Source: Trileptium ribeirensis (lineage: Eukaryota; Nematoda; Enoplea; Enoplida; Thoracostomopsidae). Taken from it: DNA of 64,000 nucleotides. Below, in pieces: positions 12,460 through 24,369 of the stretch. Both the position numbers and the translations under genes were made by a program. Numbering within the stretch: the first letter of the stretch is position 1; the number at the start of each line of letters is the position of its first letter. The notes beneath the pieces were generated by a model. It was not told the origin of the DNA. It saw nothing but the letters and a program-made list of their open reading frames with translations, and did no database searches. The stretch lies in assembly GCA_030248225.1 (NCBI GenBank), contig JASANE010012200.1, forward strand, positions 1-64,000. Direction: 5' to 3'.

Positions 12460-13339
12460 CTAAAAGAATGAATTATCAGGACATTGCGCGGTGGCCAGTG
12501 CCCTGCTCGCTTGTGATGAAAAATTTAATGGTATATAATTCTGGCCTGTCCACAGCCCTCTGAAAAGCGGGGGGGGGCATGTTCATTCTCGGTGAGGAAA
12601 ATGAAAAGTAGGGCGATAAATTTTGCTTAAAAATACTAAATATTTCCATATTTTCATGCATTTTTACTTCCGTGAAAGTATTTTCAAGTTAAAAACGATA
12701 TTTTAGCATTATAAATAGCGGTAATTAATGTTTAAAAACAATTTGCAAACAAAAAACATAAATTTTCAGACATAAAAAAAATTTTAGAATTAGTTGAACA
12801 TAAGGGGTTTCGGACGAGTGGGGAGTACCGAAATGGAGAAAAGTCTCACGAACAGTGGGGGACCCCACCCACTGTGGACAGGCCAGTAATTGAGAAAGCT
12901 ATTAAAATACAAAATTGTCCGCACTGTTTTCTTATAAACTGTCGCACCCCAGAGCAGTGCGACGCTACACTGATATCACAACCAAAATAACTGAAGCAGG
13001 GCGAGTGAATAGCGCGCATTATCTGGCGAAATGCGCAAGTTCTGATCAACACTGATATCAGTATTTACTCCCAACGGCAGCAAGGTCAATCTGGCTAATA
13101 TGACAACGAAAAGGTGGTTTGGGTATCCGGTGATTAGGCACAGAAATGCAACAACACGAAGTCGGATAGACTGCAGCATTACCAATGCAGTGGTCAAACA
13201 TAATTTCAATGCTGCTAAATAGAACTTGGATGTGCAAACGACATAATCACTATGCGAAACCAATAGGCCTATCGCATAAATATACCAGAAACATTATGAC
13301 GGAAATATGATGCCCCAATTCGGGAACGGGAGGCAAAAT

Positions 13340-13560
13340 AAAGCTGCTGGCCGAAAACCATAAGTTCATGACAAAAGACAATCTCAACATGGACCAAGCC
13401 AACTGCAGCAGATGTAGCTCAAACAACTAAGGAGCACTCAGCACACTTTTTCGCTGACTGTCCTGCATTATAACGAAAACGTCAAGTTTTCCTGTCCAGG
13501 AAGATCCCGCTAGATACACTACACAAATTGATGACACGCTGTTTAACAATGTTAGTATAG
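13340..13560 (+). pseudogene. LINE tail remnant with C-x2-C...H...C knuckle
   Basis: Around 13400-13470 two frames together give NCSRCSSNN and then KEHSAHFFADCPAL. The pattern C-x2-C, EH, and C-P is the zinc-knuckle end found after RNase H in I/R1-like LINEs. The frame shifts between the two halves and stops surround it. A plus-strand open piece at 13100-13222 upstream may belong to the same dead element, but I cannot show it. Confidence 0.35.
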
Positions 13561-13859
13561 CATATTTACCGGAATAGGGCTGGTGCACTCAAAGGCGTCA
13601 GACGCCACTGACTGTGTTATTCGAAGCTTCTTGATAAACAAAAAGAAAATTTCTCACAAACATTGATGTAAAAGCAAGGTTGTACATAAGTGGCTAACGA
13701 AGTAACGGAGTCTCCACGTAAAAAATTTCCTTTTGGTTTGGCTGTGAAGATCACAACTCACTACCGCATCGATCTTCACAAATTATGTTATTTGATGACA
13801 AATAATTACTTAATCTGCATATGTGCCCTTTCAATAGAGATTAGAAATGTCTACCGCGC

Positions 13860-14135
13860 TTTCCGGGTCAAAGTGGACCCCAAAGCGGTCAAGGGTCACA
13901 TTTTTAAAATTTGGCCATCCGTATATCTATTTTCGTCGACCTATATATCGAGATAGAGGCTTCACAGCACAAAACGAAGACCACTAAATAACCCTCATCG
14001 AGGATTACAACTTTGCAATTACGCGTTTTCGTCATACATGTCTTTTTGAGCTATCAGCCAAAGTTTAAAAAGTACCCCAAAAAGTTAAAATTTTCAAAAT
14101 TTTTTCAAAGTAAGTTTTGGGTTTGTTTGGTTGAA
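13860..14135 (+). repeat. Dispersed repeat, forward copy
   Basis: The order of short strings (ggtcaaggtcac type start, attacaactttgc, gtctttttgagctat, accccaaaaagttaaaattt, ttttcaaa) is found again in reverse complement at about 21430-21660. The short open frame 13690-13956 overlaps it and is not supported as a gene. Confidence 0.5.
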
Positions 14136-14139
14136 CTTT

Positions 14140-15810
14140 GGAATTACAGAGTTATTTAATCTGTTGAACATGTTGATTTTATTGTTTTAACACCATATTG
14201 GCTGTGTTAATCCTGCGAGATAATGCTAGAGCGAAATTCGGTAAATTTATCGGGGTCTTTTTCAAAATCGAAAGTGGGCAAGTGGTTGAGCATTTTTGAA
14301 TTTTGGTTTATAAACTTCAGAGCAATTTCCAATTCACCGTACCAATTTTTAACTAATATTTACGTAATTCGAAAAATGTTTGGCTTCGGAATAGGATTTT
14401 GTAAAAAATACTGTCAATATTGGTATATTTATATATTGAATAAGTAAGGTGGACGTATGTACCTGGAAGAAGAAGAAAAAATTGCCTTAGGAGTTCCGAT
14501 ATAGGAGGGGGCGCAGAGGTGAGCTGATCCATCATGTACGGCCGCTGACCGCTATTGCCACCTTACCCATCCTTTTCCCACGTTTGACAACATAAATTTT
14601 TGATTTTGACCCCGAGGTTAAATTTTTGTCTCCGACTAACGCAATTTTAATGAATTCTGATATTTTGCCCACATTCTCACCCGCTGATGGTCGTATAACA
14701 GGCGCAGAAATGCATATAAAACGACACATACAGTACCCGACAAAAATGACTGTCGCTATCTTGAAGACTCATTCTAGACTCGCTCGAAATAAATTTGTTC
14801 TAAAAATAGAATTTACTTTAAGTTAAATAGTTCCGAAATCTCGAGCAAGCAACTCGCTCGAACTCGCATGTTCGAAATGCGACGGTCGTTTCTGGTAGTC
14901 CTATTATATGTAAGTATACACAATATATAGTACGTTACATTAAAAATTATATAATTATGTATGTAATATATAATGAATAAATTAAATATGTACGCTCCTT
15001 TTGACCTTCTCTCCCTAAAATCGTTGTCAGACTTGACCGCGAGACACCCCTATTGCTAGAGGCCCGCGGGAACCCCATTGAACCAGCCGAGTCAAATATT
15101 TTGTCTGGACGCTCTAACCGTGATCTGGTTTCTCTAAATTATCAAAAAAATCTGGAATTCTCGAGGTCAGCAGTTCTACTGTTCCAAATAACGTGGACAG
15201 ATCCCACAGTTTATCTGGTTTAAAGAACGGTAGCTCAGAAAACGTCACATTATGCTTATATAAAAAAAATTTTCCCTACATGGAAACATTTGGGGATTTG
15301 TAGACAAAATATGTAAAATTTAGTATATTTGTTAGTTTAACAGAGGAGAATTCCCCAAAGCTTTGGCCGAGCAAAAAGGAAAAATTGATCACTGGAGAAA
15401 GTATGTTTGCTTCTAAACCGCAGAATATTCCTGGTTGGTATAGTTACCTAAGCGAACTGATGAGCATTTTTTAATTTTTGTGGACAAATTTATATTAAAC
15501 TTCGTATATGCACGGGCTTACAGACCTGAATCTGGAACAACAAAATCGTCAATAAGCGCAGCGCAGCCACACTCCCTCCGTTTCCCCTCGCTTTGCAAAT
15601 TACTAGTAATGTAATTGATATGTGCAATATTGCTAAAATCCATTGATTGTAGTAATTCCGCTAAGACTGCAATTTGCGGTGAGCGGAGCTAGAAGTTCTA
15701 TATTTTCCATAACATAGAACACACTGAAAATGTTTCGTTTCTTTTTCGCATTTGAATTGTCAAGATCGGTCATGCTCACACATTCCCATTAGTCATAATA
15801 TATATATATA
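14140..15810. other. No gene recognised
   Basis: AT-rich DNA inside the proposed ZW10-like intron. A degenerate head of the CTCGCTCC repeat family is seen at about 15560-15612. I see nothing else that I can support. Confidence 0.35.
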
Positions 15811-16592
15811 TTAGGGAACGACCGAATACCTAATTTCACCGAATACCGAATATTCGGCCCCTACTATTCAGCCGAATACCGAATAGTTGTTCGCAACACC
15901 TATGTATGATAAGAAATCTATAAATCTATAACTCTATAAATCCACAACTGTATGTACGTGCACCATGCAACAGGTCGTTTTGTGCTGTGTTGCTGAGTCA
16001 GCGATAGTTTTTGTTCGATGATTTTTTTGCTTTGTGCTCTCGTTTGTTAGGTTGAAGTTATAATTTTGTTGTTTTATTGATTTTTTTATAACTTCATCAT
16101 CTGGACAACGGCGATAATTGGTGCGTTAAATCATATCGTTAACAAAAGAACGGCTCATTGGGTGGTGTTCGGGGGCGGTAGACTTAGGGTTAGGCTTATG
16201 TACGTATGTAGAACGGCATAGCATGATGTCTCACTTCAGATTCACGATGTGTCAAAGAAAATGAACAAATCCTGCTGCATTTAGACCCCAAAGTATTAAT
16301 TTCGCAACTATTATGGCAGCGAGATAGTGCACGGCTGATGAAGAACATAACTGTGGTGATCAGAACATTCGATCCAGCTGCGAACTGAATTGATAAGTCT
16401 CAAACAAACGCATCTTGTCTTACCAAAGTTGCAACACGTTGTACGTATTTAGCGGTTTGCAGCATTATTATCAGGACTCCGGCCGTAAAATTAGGATATC
16501 TGGTGGGCAGATTTTGACTCTATTTTTCAACTAACAGCGGCCAGTCAACTATTCGGTATTCGGCCGAATAGTTGGCAATTTATATTCCCTAA
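15811..16592. mobile_element. TIR element with CCGAATA ends (hAT-like MITE)
   Basis: Left end ttagggaa followed by several ccgaatacc units (15811-15890). The right end (16540-16592) is its reverse complement: caactattcggtattcggcc ... ttccctaa. Both ends are flanked by TATATA runs, so a target duplication cannot be told apart from simple sequence. There is no transposase frame inside. Dense CCGAATA end repeats of this kind are usual in hAT-type non-autonomous elements. The class assignment is inference. Confidence 0.6.
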
Positions 16593-16751
16593 TAAATATA
16601 TATATGCATCAGCTTTGCTTTTATATATAAGTATTGATATATTTACAACAGGATGTCCGCTGGTCCGGCACCCCCAATTCAAGGAGGATTTAGGAACATT
16701 TTGGAAAAATTCAAGGAGATATTTCTACAGCATATCATCAACCTTTTCTTT

Positions 16752-16925
16752 TCACTCATTATGAAGAGCTCCGCGTTTTGCCTTCAGCTCCTCAAGCTCG
16801 TTTGAAATCCGTTGTTTTTTCAACGTTACGCTCTTGTGGAGCTTCTGAGCTTCGTTTTTCTTTGATTCAAGCGCATGACGATAGGTATTCCTCGCTCTGC
16901 GGTAAACAGCAATCATATCAGCCAT
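16752..16925 (-). CDS. Small coiled-coil ORF, unknown
   Basis: A 57-codon minus-strand frame from ATG (16923-16925) to TGA (16752-16754). The peptide MADMIAVYRRARNTYRHALE continues into a highly charged helix ending KAKRGALHNE. It lies in an intron of the ZW10-like gene and its phase does not fit that gene. A possible acceptor (gccttcag) lies just before it, so it could be a last exon of another transcript, a retained fragment, or chance. I do not recognise the protein. Confidence 0.3.
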   Translation of the reverse strand: MADMIAVYRRARNTYRHALESKKNEAQKLHKSVTLKKQRISNELEELKAKRGALHNE

Positions 16926-17502
16926 GAGACTGAAGGCATTAAGCACAATTATTTTGGAGCTATCATACAGCACAAAATTCAAGGAGCCTAAAGGGGCTGT
17001 AACCGAATTCAAGGAGATCCAAGGTTTTCCGGATTCAAAGACATTCACGGACGAACAGTTACAAGCTTTGTTTTAAAAACAGATTCGGTACGACACCATT
17101 TTAGCACAGCCGTAAATATCTCGTTTCAACAACAGATAAGTGACTTCGTACAACGCCAAACAATCGGAAAACCATAAACAAAATAAAATTACAATACTTC
17201 GCAAAATTTTCTTTCGAGCGAGCGAGGTGTTATGCGCCGGATTTATAAACTACTGAAAATATAAAATTTTACTTCTTGCCAAATTATGTTCAAGCGAGTA
17301 TCGATAGAGCAATTTTAAAACTAAAATACTCAGATAAAATAAGAATCATGTGGAAAATACACCCAAGGAATTCAATGACAAGGGAAAATATACTAATTAC
17401 AATGCCTGCTGTAAAACACTAAAACAATAATGAACAAGACTTGGATGGGAAACGGGATAGCAAAGAATTCCCATATAAGACTGCCATTAACGAAACATAT
17501 AC

Positions 17503-17622
17503 CTGCAGCAATTTGGAAATTTCTAAAATTGGCTCCATTGCTCCAAGCGTCATTTCTACTGCACACAATGCTTCTTCTAGTTGTCTCTTTTCACTAGAAG
17601 CAATTTGCTGATCAGTCAGAAC
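17503..17622 (-). CDS. ZW10: ZW10-like protein, second recognised exon
   Basis: A 120-bp exon (40 codons, phase 0 at both ends) between the acceptor tgcttttcag and the donor gtatatg. The peptide starts VLTDQQIASSEKRQLEEALC and ends MEPILEISKLLQ, a heptad-rich coiled coil. Its phase is compatible with the exons at 22264-22487 and 12363-12459, giving an uninterrupted reading frame. In ZW10 this part belongs to the N-terminal helical region that contacts its RZZ partner. That role is family knowledge, not visible here. Confidence 0.6.
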
Positions 17623-18164
17623 CTGAAAAGCATATGGTTTTATTGATTTAAAAACAATGGGATGTATCAAAATTTCGTCTACTCTTGAGTTCCAAAATAG
17701 CCTGTAGTTAAAATATACAAGTTCCTGAAAAGGTTCGCATATAAGAGTAAGAGCATAAAACATGATTTCTAAGACGAGTTTAAATTTGGACCACCAAATA
17801 AAGACGCGCAACTAGTCATGCGACTTGAAAATTCAATTCATACTTATATATATTGAAGTTTGAAAATCAAACAAATAAACGATGCACAATTTTAATGTGA
17901 ACCAAAATTTATTAACAATATTATCAGTGTTAACGAAAAGGCCATGCGTTTTCTATCAGCAAGAAGCAAAAACTGAATAGGTACATCACGAATTGACTTC
18001 ATGCAGTAAGTGCAACGATACGGCAATTCTTACTATAGGATGCTTTGAAAAAAAATTAACCAGTGCATCTTTATAAGAAAAATCACAATTCTAAAAAGCT
18101 ATTTCAACATCATTTCCCTAATTACCAGGGCTTTAAGCAGCAATTTCCATGTTCCTCCAGTACA

Positions 18165-19115
18165 AACACATACTAGTATCGCGCAATCGATTGTGAAACG
18201 AAGCGAGTGTGTTTTCACTTATGTGGAATCACCCGTAACAGGGTTTATGGCGACAGACTAGATTATTGTGGTCAATCGGGTTCGTTGACACTCAACACTA
18301 AACTACTTGAAAACTCCTGAAAAGATATAGTACAGCCATGTTGAATTCTAGATGACCACGCCATTGCATTGAACAACCTATAAAACAATTCAAATCGCGC
18401 TGCATGCAATACACTACTGTCTCGCATTCGGTGGTTAAACGGAGCAATTCAATTTCACGTTTCATTTAGATATTTTCATTTTGAGTATTCACCTGTAACA
18501 TGCTGTGTTTGATATGTACACATACTATCCTAGAGCCCATCTAGAACACTTTTTGACAACGCATTTTTATTGTATAACCAAGTTATCGAAGACATGTTAT
18601 ATTCTGGAAATCGGGCTCTTTGACCCTAAACGCACTGAAAGCCTTCAAAAAGTATGAAATATACTTGCTGGTCTCTGAATAACAGAAACCTCGTAATTCC
18701 AGCATGCCAAAGACCGATATATACTATTTTTGATACCACGTACCAAGCTACTGAAGACGAATATATTCTGGAAATCAAGTTCATTGATCCTAACCCCAAT
18801 GAAAATGTCTGGAAAGGCATGAGATGCTCGTGTATGCACTCTAGATAACCAGATCATCATATTCAGACTATCAAAAACCTATATGTATAATTCTTGATGC
18901 CCTGTACGCAATACGTAACCAAAAAACTGAAGACAGAATAAATTCTAGAAATCGGGTTCATTGATCCTAAACCCACTGAAAACCCACGAATATGCACGCT
19001 GGACTCTACATAATACCTATGAAAAGTTTGGTTTATATAGTCAGTTTGGTTCTAGACAGTAAAACCATCGTATTCAGCTTACGCTTGATAACCTAATAGC
19101 CATTCGTTGTAAGCA
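18165..19115 (+). repeat. Tandem-repeat element, copy 2
   Basis: Two nested heads of the CTCGCTCC family (about 18170-18260 and 18405-18510) precede units of the same 165-bp repeat as at 10.85-11.72 kb, with landmarks at about 18671, 18837 and 19002. The array ends with gcttgataacctaatagcc and ttgtaagc, the same end as copy 1. Head, tandem core and fixed end in the same order in both copies define a non-autonomous mobile element. Confidence 0.75.
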
Positions 19116-19119
19116 GGGA

Positions 19120-20320
19120 ATACCCGGGACCAAAATTTACCACAACCGGAACCGTCCATTTAAATCTGATAGGGAACCTGGTCTTCGAAACTGTTATAAA
19201 GTAAAACAACTGAAGGACGAACAACTACTGAAGGCACTGGGGATTCACGACGTATTAAAAATAAATTTTACATTAAACTTAATGCATTGAGATGATATTA
19301 TTGCCTCTCTGTGACTTTGAAGAGGCTAAGGAAGCTAAACATTTATTTATCGATCAGAATGTGAGCTTTTTGGACTACCAGCAGAAAAATGTTTTCCGCT
19401 GCATAGGCTTGTGTAAATTACGTTCTTGTCCATGTAAATGTTCTTGTAACGTATGTAGTGTGGACTAGACAATTTTCCTCTGTCTCCAATGGGTTCTCTT
19501 TACTAGACATTTATGTTCGTGAGATATTATTCCGTAGAAGACTTGAAAATATTTGTTTATGTGGTTCTAAATCAAAATAAAAAAGGTACACTGTAATTTT
19601 CTGATCGTTGGCCAGAAACATTGTTCAGGCTAGTGTTGGGCAACCAGTGCCTCTCACTTAGACGATTTTGATTTGCTGATCAGAATGCTATAAATGAGAC
19701 AAACTGTTCAATCTTATACTGCTCGCACAGTGTTAATATACATGCTATTCGTTCTCAAGAATGCAGTTTCTGGCTGCTTTGCAGATATGTTACTTTACTC
19801 CAATGTAGACAGATTACGATGTTTACAAGCACACTGGCTGGCGCTTCACGCAATTTATATTAGCCAAGCTTACAGATAAATACTTCAACAATTCATACTC
19901 TATTATGTATATAAAGTTGGACCGTTTCAATTCTAATATATACCGCGGGTTTCTCAATGGGTAAGCTGCTGCAAGCATTGACATAGCTTTATTTTGTTAA
20001 CAAACTGGATTGACGAAAAATTCTCACTGAAATTGTGTCCTACTTACGTTTCACAGGACAATTTATTAACTTAGTCCTTTCGATGTTATAACGCATGATT
20101 GAATCACAGATGCAGCAAATAATGTGGAAAAATTTTAAACCTGAATTCAGGTTCCGGTATGGTTTTTGCCTTTTGCCGGAACCTGCAAACAGAACACGAT
20201 TTTCGCCGGAACCGGAATTCCGGTCACTTCCTGACTGCAATGTAAAACAAGAAATAACATGGCGAAATTTGAAAACTCACTTTTTCTCCCAAAGGCTCGA
20301 TGAACCGCATTCGGCCTCAT
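19120..20320. other. No gene recognised; GGAACC/GGAATTCC palindromes
   Basis: Around 20140-20230 palindromic words cluster (cctgaattcagg, ccggaaccggaattccgg), resembling the remains of a TIR element end. The rest shows no family signature. Confidence 0.3.
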
Positions 20321-20324
20321 CGCG

Positions 20325-20990
20325 GCCATTCTGATCGCATAACTGTCGGTGGTGCAGGCCGAAATATGACGAAAATTCCTAGTTTGTAGCGAGGTTAATA
20401 GGCGTAACGATTCATAAATTGTGCAATTTATACGGTCTATAATTAAGTGACAACAGGGTCTTGTGGTCGGTTCATATGTACGGGTGAAATCGGCTTATGT
20501 ATTCGCTTGCGCAAAGAGGTCATAAATTGGTCCTAATTCCATATACGTACGTATTCCGATGCAAAGGCTGGTTTCGTACCCATTTGGGTCATCTCCGATG
20601 GGTATTATAAATTGGGAGATAATCGCAACTAAATTCGAAAATGTTGGCCATTACACTATGGCCAGGATTATTGGGGTATTCGATTAAATGTTGGCCATTA
20701 CACTGTGGTCAGGATTATTAGACTTTTCTATTAAATGTTGACCATTAGACTGTGGCCAGGATTATTGGACTGTCTATTAAATGTTGACCATTAGACTGTG
20801 GCCAGGATTATTGGACTGTCTATTAAATGTTGCCCATTAGACTGTGGCCAGGATTAAAAGTGTTCGATAAATGTTGGCCATTGGACGGTGGCCAGGATTA
20901 AGGGTATTTGATAAAATGTCTCCATTAGGCTATGGTCGGGATTAATCCACCTCGTAACGATCCAGTATGGATCTGTTACACGCGCATTAC
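20325..20990 (-). repeat. Repeat element with TGGCCA minisatellite, reverse copy
   Basis: Reverse complement of the element at 1560-2165. Read on the minus strand it has gtaacagatcc..ggatcgttac (about 20989-20957), seven 44-49-bp units of the type tggccacagtctaatgg (20940-20640), then the unique tail with gggtacgaaacc, tacgtacgta and ctcgctacaaacta, reaching about 20325. Its units are more regular than in the forward copy. Confidence 0.75.
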
Positions 20991-21429
20991 AATTCCACGA
21001 AGGCAATATTATACCAGCAACGTTACAGCACGTTTAATTACATATCAAAATTATATGACCCGTTATTTCTATCCCCAATATCGAAAAAGACGAAAACAAT
21101 TGAAATTTGTAAAGCACTGATTTTAACAAAAATAATAACTTGAAAAGTGGTTTATATGTTGTTGTAGGTCCATCATAAAATTTTTGTGGTTAAATTTATT
21201 GCATACCACGCTAATGCAATTGATTTTGTCGTATTCAGCAACCCGAAGACCTATAGCCACACTCTAATAACCTATATACATCAATATTAGAACAGCGGCA
21301 ATATTTGACTATTTTTGTTGTCAAAACTTATCAGATTTTGCTATGCACCGACCAGCAGGGTTCGTAGAATACACAATGTGGAGTTAGAATAGCGAAACGA
21401 TCGCGTTTAACGAGCTAAATAACCCTATA

Positions 21430-21660
21430 ATCCCGTCCTTTAGCACCAAAACACAAAAAGCAAGTTGAAAATTTTTGAAAATTTAAATTTTTTGGGTATT
21501 TTATTTTTTCAACGTTGCCTTATAGATCGAAAACGGCTGCTCCCCCAAAAAATACATAACGGCAAAGTTGTAGTTCTGATGATGGGATGGGTCCTATTTC
21601 TCTATCCGATGAGCCTTGCTTATAACCTATAATGCTGAATGACCCAAAATGGTCAAGATT
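21430..21660 (-). repeat. Dispersed repeat, reverse copy
   Basis: Reverse complement of the family seen at 13860-14135, sharing an actacaactttgcc block, an aaaattt-rich centre and the gaccattttgggtcat region. No coding capacity. Confidence 0.45.
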
Positions 21661-22263
21661 AAAAAGTCTTCAATTCGTACCAGTTTTGTGAAAATTCAAG
21701 CAGGATATCATAGCAGCGGACTAATACAAAGCTAGATGCGCAGCAACATTCCATTTTCGCGTGGAATAAAAATCTGTAAAAAATCCACCAATAACCAGGT
21801 GAACCAACGATCGCGAAAAAAATTCATTAACTCCGTAAGTAAATTGTTCACATAACCAAGAACATTAGTTAATCAATATTTTGAAAATTTCCACTTCGCT
21901 AAACTTAGCTGGAGAGAAAAATGCAGTATAATCATACAGCCATACTAGAAAGGTACCGTAATTATGTTTTTCAATACGATATCACACACAAAACATGTTC
22001 CAAACATATATGCCGCATAAAATGCATACTCGACAAGCTGATATTTTAAAGTAACCATACAGGGTTTCAACCCAAGGCATGGCCGAATTGTTTATTCCAA
22101 ACTATATACAAAGTACTAACAAAATGCATTAGCCCTCCAAACAGAACGTGCTGCAGTGATACGACTGTCCGATCTTGCGTTTTATTGATCTCAATCGTAA
22201 AAACATTTCCACTCCTCTAACGCTAAACATCAGTCTGTCTGTATAAATTACATAGCTATATAC

Positions 22264-22487
22264 CTTCGTTTCTAAATCGTTAAACTTATTTCTGGTCTCT
22301 GATGTAAATTTATTAATGGAATTGCCAAGCGAGTTGGCTTCGGACAAAATCGATGCCATTGTTGATGCGACTTGCGGTGAACACATTTCACCTTTGTGCA
22401 TGCGATATAAAGATCGCTCACATTCTTTTCGCAGTTGTTCAACTACGGCGCGAAATTTGTCAGGATCAGCAACGAATTTATCCGCAT
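22264..22487 (-). CDS. ZW10: ZW10-like protein, first recognised exon
   Basis: A 224-bp exon between the acceptor tatgcttcag and the donor gtatatag. It begins with the last two bases of a split codon and then has 74 codons ending in AAG at a phase-0 donor. The peptide is helical and charged: FVADPDKFRAVVEQLRKECE near the start, NKFNDLETK at the end. Joined to the next three exons it gives about 198 residues resembling the ZW10 N-terminal region. At least one more upstream exon with the start codon must lie above 22.5 kb. I could not find it between the LINE remnants. Confidence 0.6.
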
Positions 22488-22539
22488 CTGAAGCATAACA
22501 TAATATTCTAAATATTTTAACACATATTGACAAAAATGT

Positions 22540-23250
22540 TTTAATTGTTCACCAGCCTGCTAAAGTATGCAACATTCAGCAGGCATACATATGCAACAAA
22601 AAGCCGATATAATGTCGTACAGGCATGGCAATAGATTACTCCAATTTCATATAACCTGCGAACACTGTTTTTCTCTTTTCCTACTTGCGCACCAGTAGCT
22701 AAACCAGGCTGGCTTATAATACGGGCTTCTCCAAACTACCAAATTTATTCCTGGGGGCACGAGCTTGGTGGTCACACCCACTTCGGGACTGTGGAGGGGA
22801 ATACCTGGGGGAATTCCCTAGGTATTTTCGGTGGGCTGGGGAAAAATATAGTATTGTAACCGTCACAAAACGTCAAAGATGTCTTACTTGACAGCCGATT
22901 GCAATTGTGAATACTAAAAAGGAGAGATTTTAGTGGTTGGAGGGGCAAATTTAGAGATTTTTTGCCAAAATCGGGAAAAGAATTGCTTTAACTTATCACA
23001 CAAAAAATGTGGCATTTTTAGCGGCACAGGAAAGTACGTGAAGAGACCTGGGGGCATGAACTGATGACGTCAAACTTTACCGGGGGGGGGCATAAACTGG
23101 GGGAACCTAGAAGGAGGTCGAAGCACCTGCCCCCTCCCCTATTTGAAGAAGCCAATAAAATGTAATTATACGAGCACTGTATGAATTATATTAATTCAGG
23201 CGATTAATGAAATATATATAACAATTGTACATCAATGAGCTCGCGGATGA
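22540..23250. other. No gene recognised; G-run patch
   Basis: Contains several G runs (gggggaattccc near 22808, a run of nine G at about 23082) and no open frame of note. The missing first exon of the ZW10-like gene could lie here or beyond, but I cannot point to it. Confidence 0.3.
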
Positions 23251-23329
23251 GCCGCTCAAACGTCGGCGATGGTAATGGCGACGATTCTTGTAGTCTGCGA
23301 ATCAGTAAAATCGACGCGAGGATCACCCT

Positions 23330-24190
23330 GTGCTAAGTGTAAGTAGTCTTTCACAAAAAAGTGTTCAAAAGTCAGCAATAGTATTATGGTTAATGCTGCT
23401 AAACCTAAATGTGGGGTCGGTGGTGTTGCTTCTACTGTTGTCCGGATAAATATCGACGACGACCTAGCTACCCTTATCACATTGGAAGTGAAAAAATTCT
23501 AACTAAACCAGGAAAAGCTTGAGCCTATGGTGTTTGCTTTGACTGAAAAGATTCTCTGACCAGGGTATAGCCCCTCCCACCAACCCATCTGCGTCTGCCA
23601 TCGGCGGCAATAATAGCATTGTGCGTAATGGTGATAGCAATATTATCAACCATCTTAGCGAAGATCAGCTAGCAGCACGTGTTAATGGGGAAATCGATGT
23701 AAGGGCTCGGCGAAAGTGTAACATAATTATACCTAATTTAAAGGAATCTGGTAGTATATAGTGTTGCTGTTGATCGCAAAGAGCACGATATTGGTAGTGT
23801 GATGTCCTTGGTTGCGGTTTGCAAAATCGGAGTTAAGCGTTAGAATCTAATAAACGTATTCCGGCTTGGGAAAGGGGGAGAAGCTGTGTCCATATAAAGT
23901 GGATTTTAAATGTGGGTTCGATGGTAACTTGCCTATTGTGGGGGTTGCCTGCCTTCGTAGCCTCCCTCAAAATCATGAGTACCATGACATTTTTACTAAA
24001 CGCGATCGTACGCCTATGGCAGCTGTAGCATTTAATGAGGCGCGTAAATAGCAGTTGAAAGCCTTTTTCTGGGCGTCGCGGATCCAAAACATGAATCAAC
24101 AAACCGTTCAACCCGCAAAATTGAGAAGTGAACCTGTGGATATTCAGCCAACATCAACAGATCCTGTTGTTGCCTTTGCAAGTAGCTGTT
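23330..24190 (+). pseudogene. LINE ORF1 remnant
   Basis: Pieces in different frames include INIDDDLATLITLEV, RRKCNIIIPNLKES (about 23708-23752), then RLGKGEKLCPYKVDFK and IFTKRDRTPM...FNEARKQLKA (about 23985-24062). The R-L-G-K ... D-R-T-P ... A-R-K-Q-L order is the usual nucleic-acid-binding core of ORF1 in CR1/Jockey-type LINEs. At least two frameshifts. Confidence 0.65.
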
Positions 24191-24369
24191 TGAATGCTTG
24201 ATTCAATAACCCTTCTGTTGTTTCTGCTACTGACAATGGTGCAAATCCCGATATGCTTTACGTAATGACATCAGCGCTGACACGTCGCACACTCTGGACT
24301 ATGGTTATAAGACTGTGTTATGCGAGATCAATCACAGACAAACTCCATGACTTGGATATGTCTGGTGTT

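Noticed and set aside
12976..13263. 95-codon hydrophobic minus-strand ORF
   Set aside because: It looked like a membrane protein, but it is antisense to an open piece next to a LINE tail and lacks any gene context.
16752..17048. The 16.75-17.05 kb minus-strand frame as an exon of the ZW10-like gene
   Set aside because: The phase-0 donor at 17503 followed by the acceptor near 16936 gives an immediate stop, while the exon at 12363-12459 fits.
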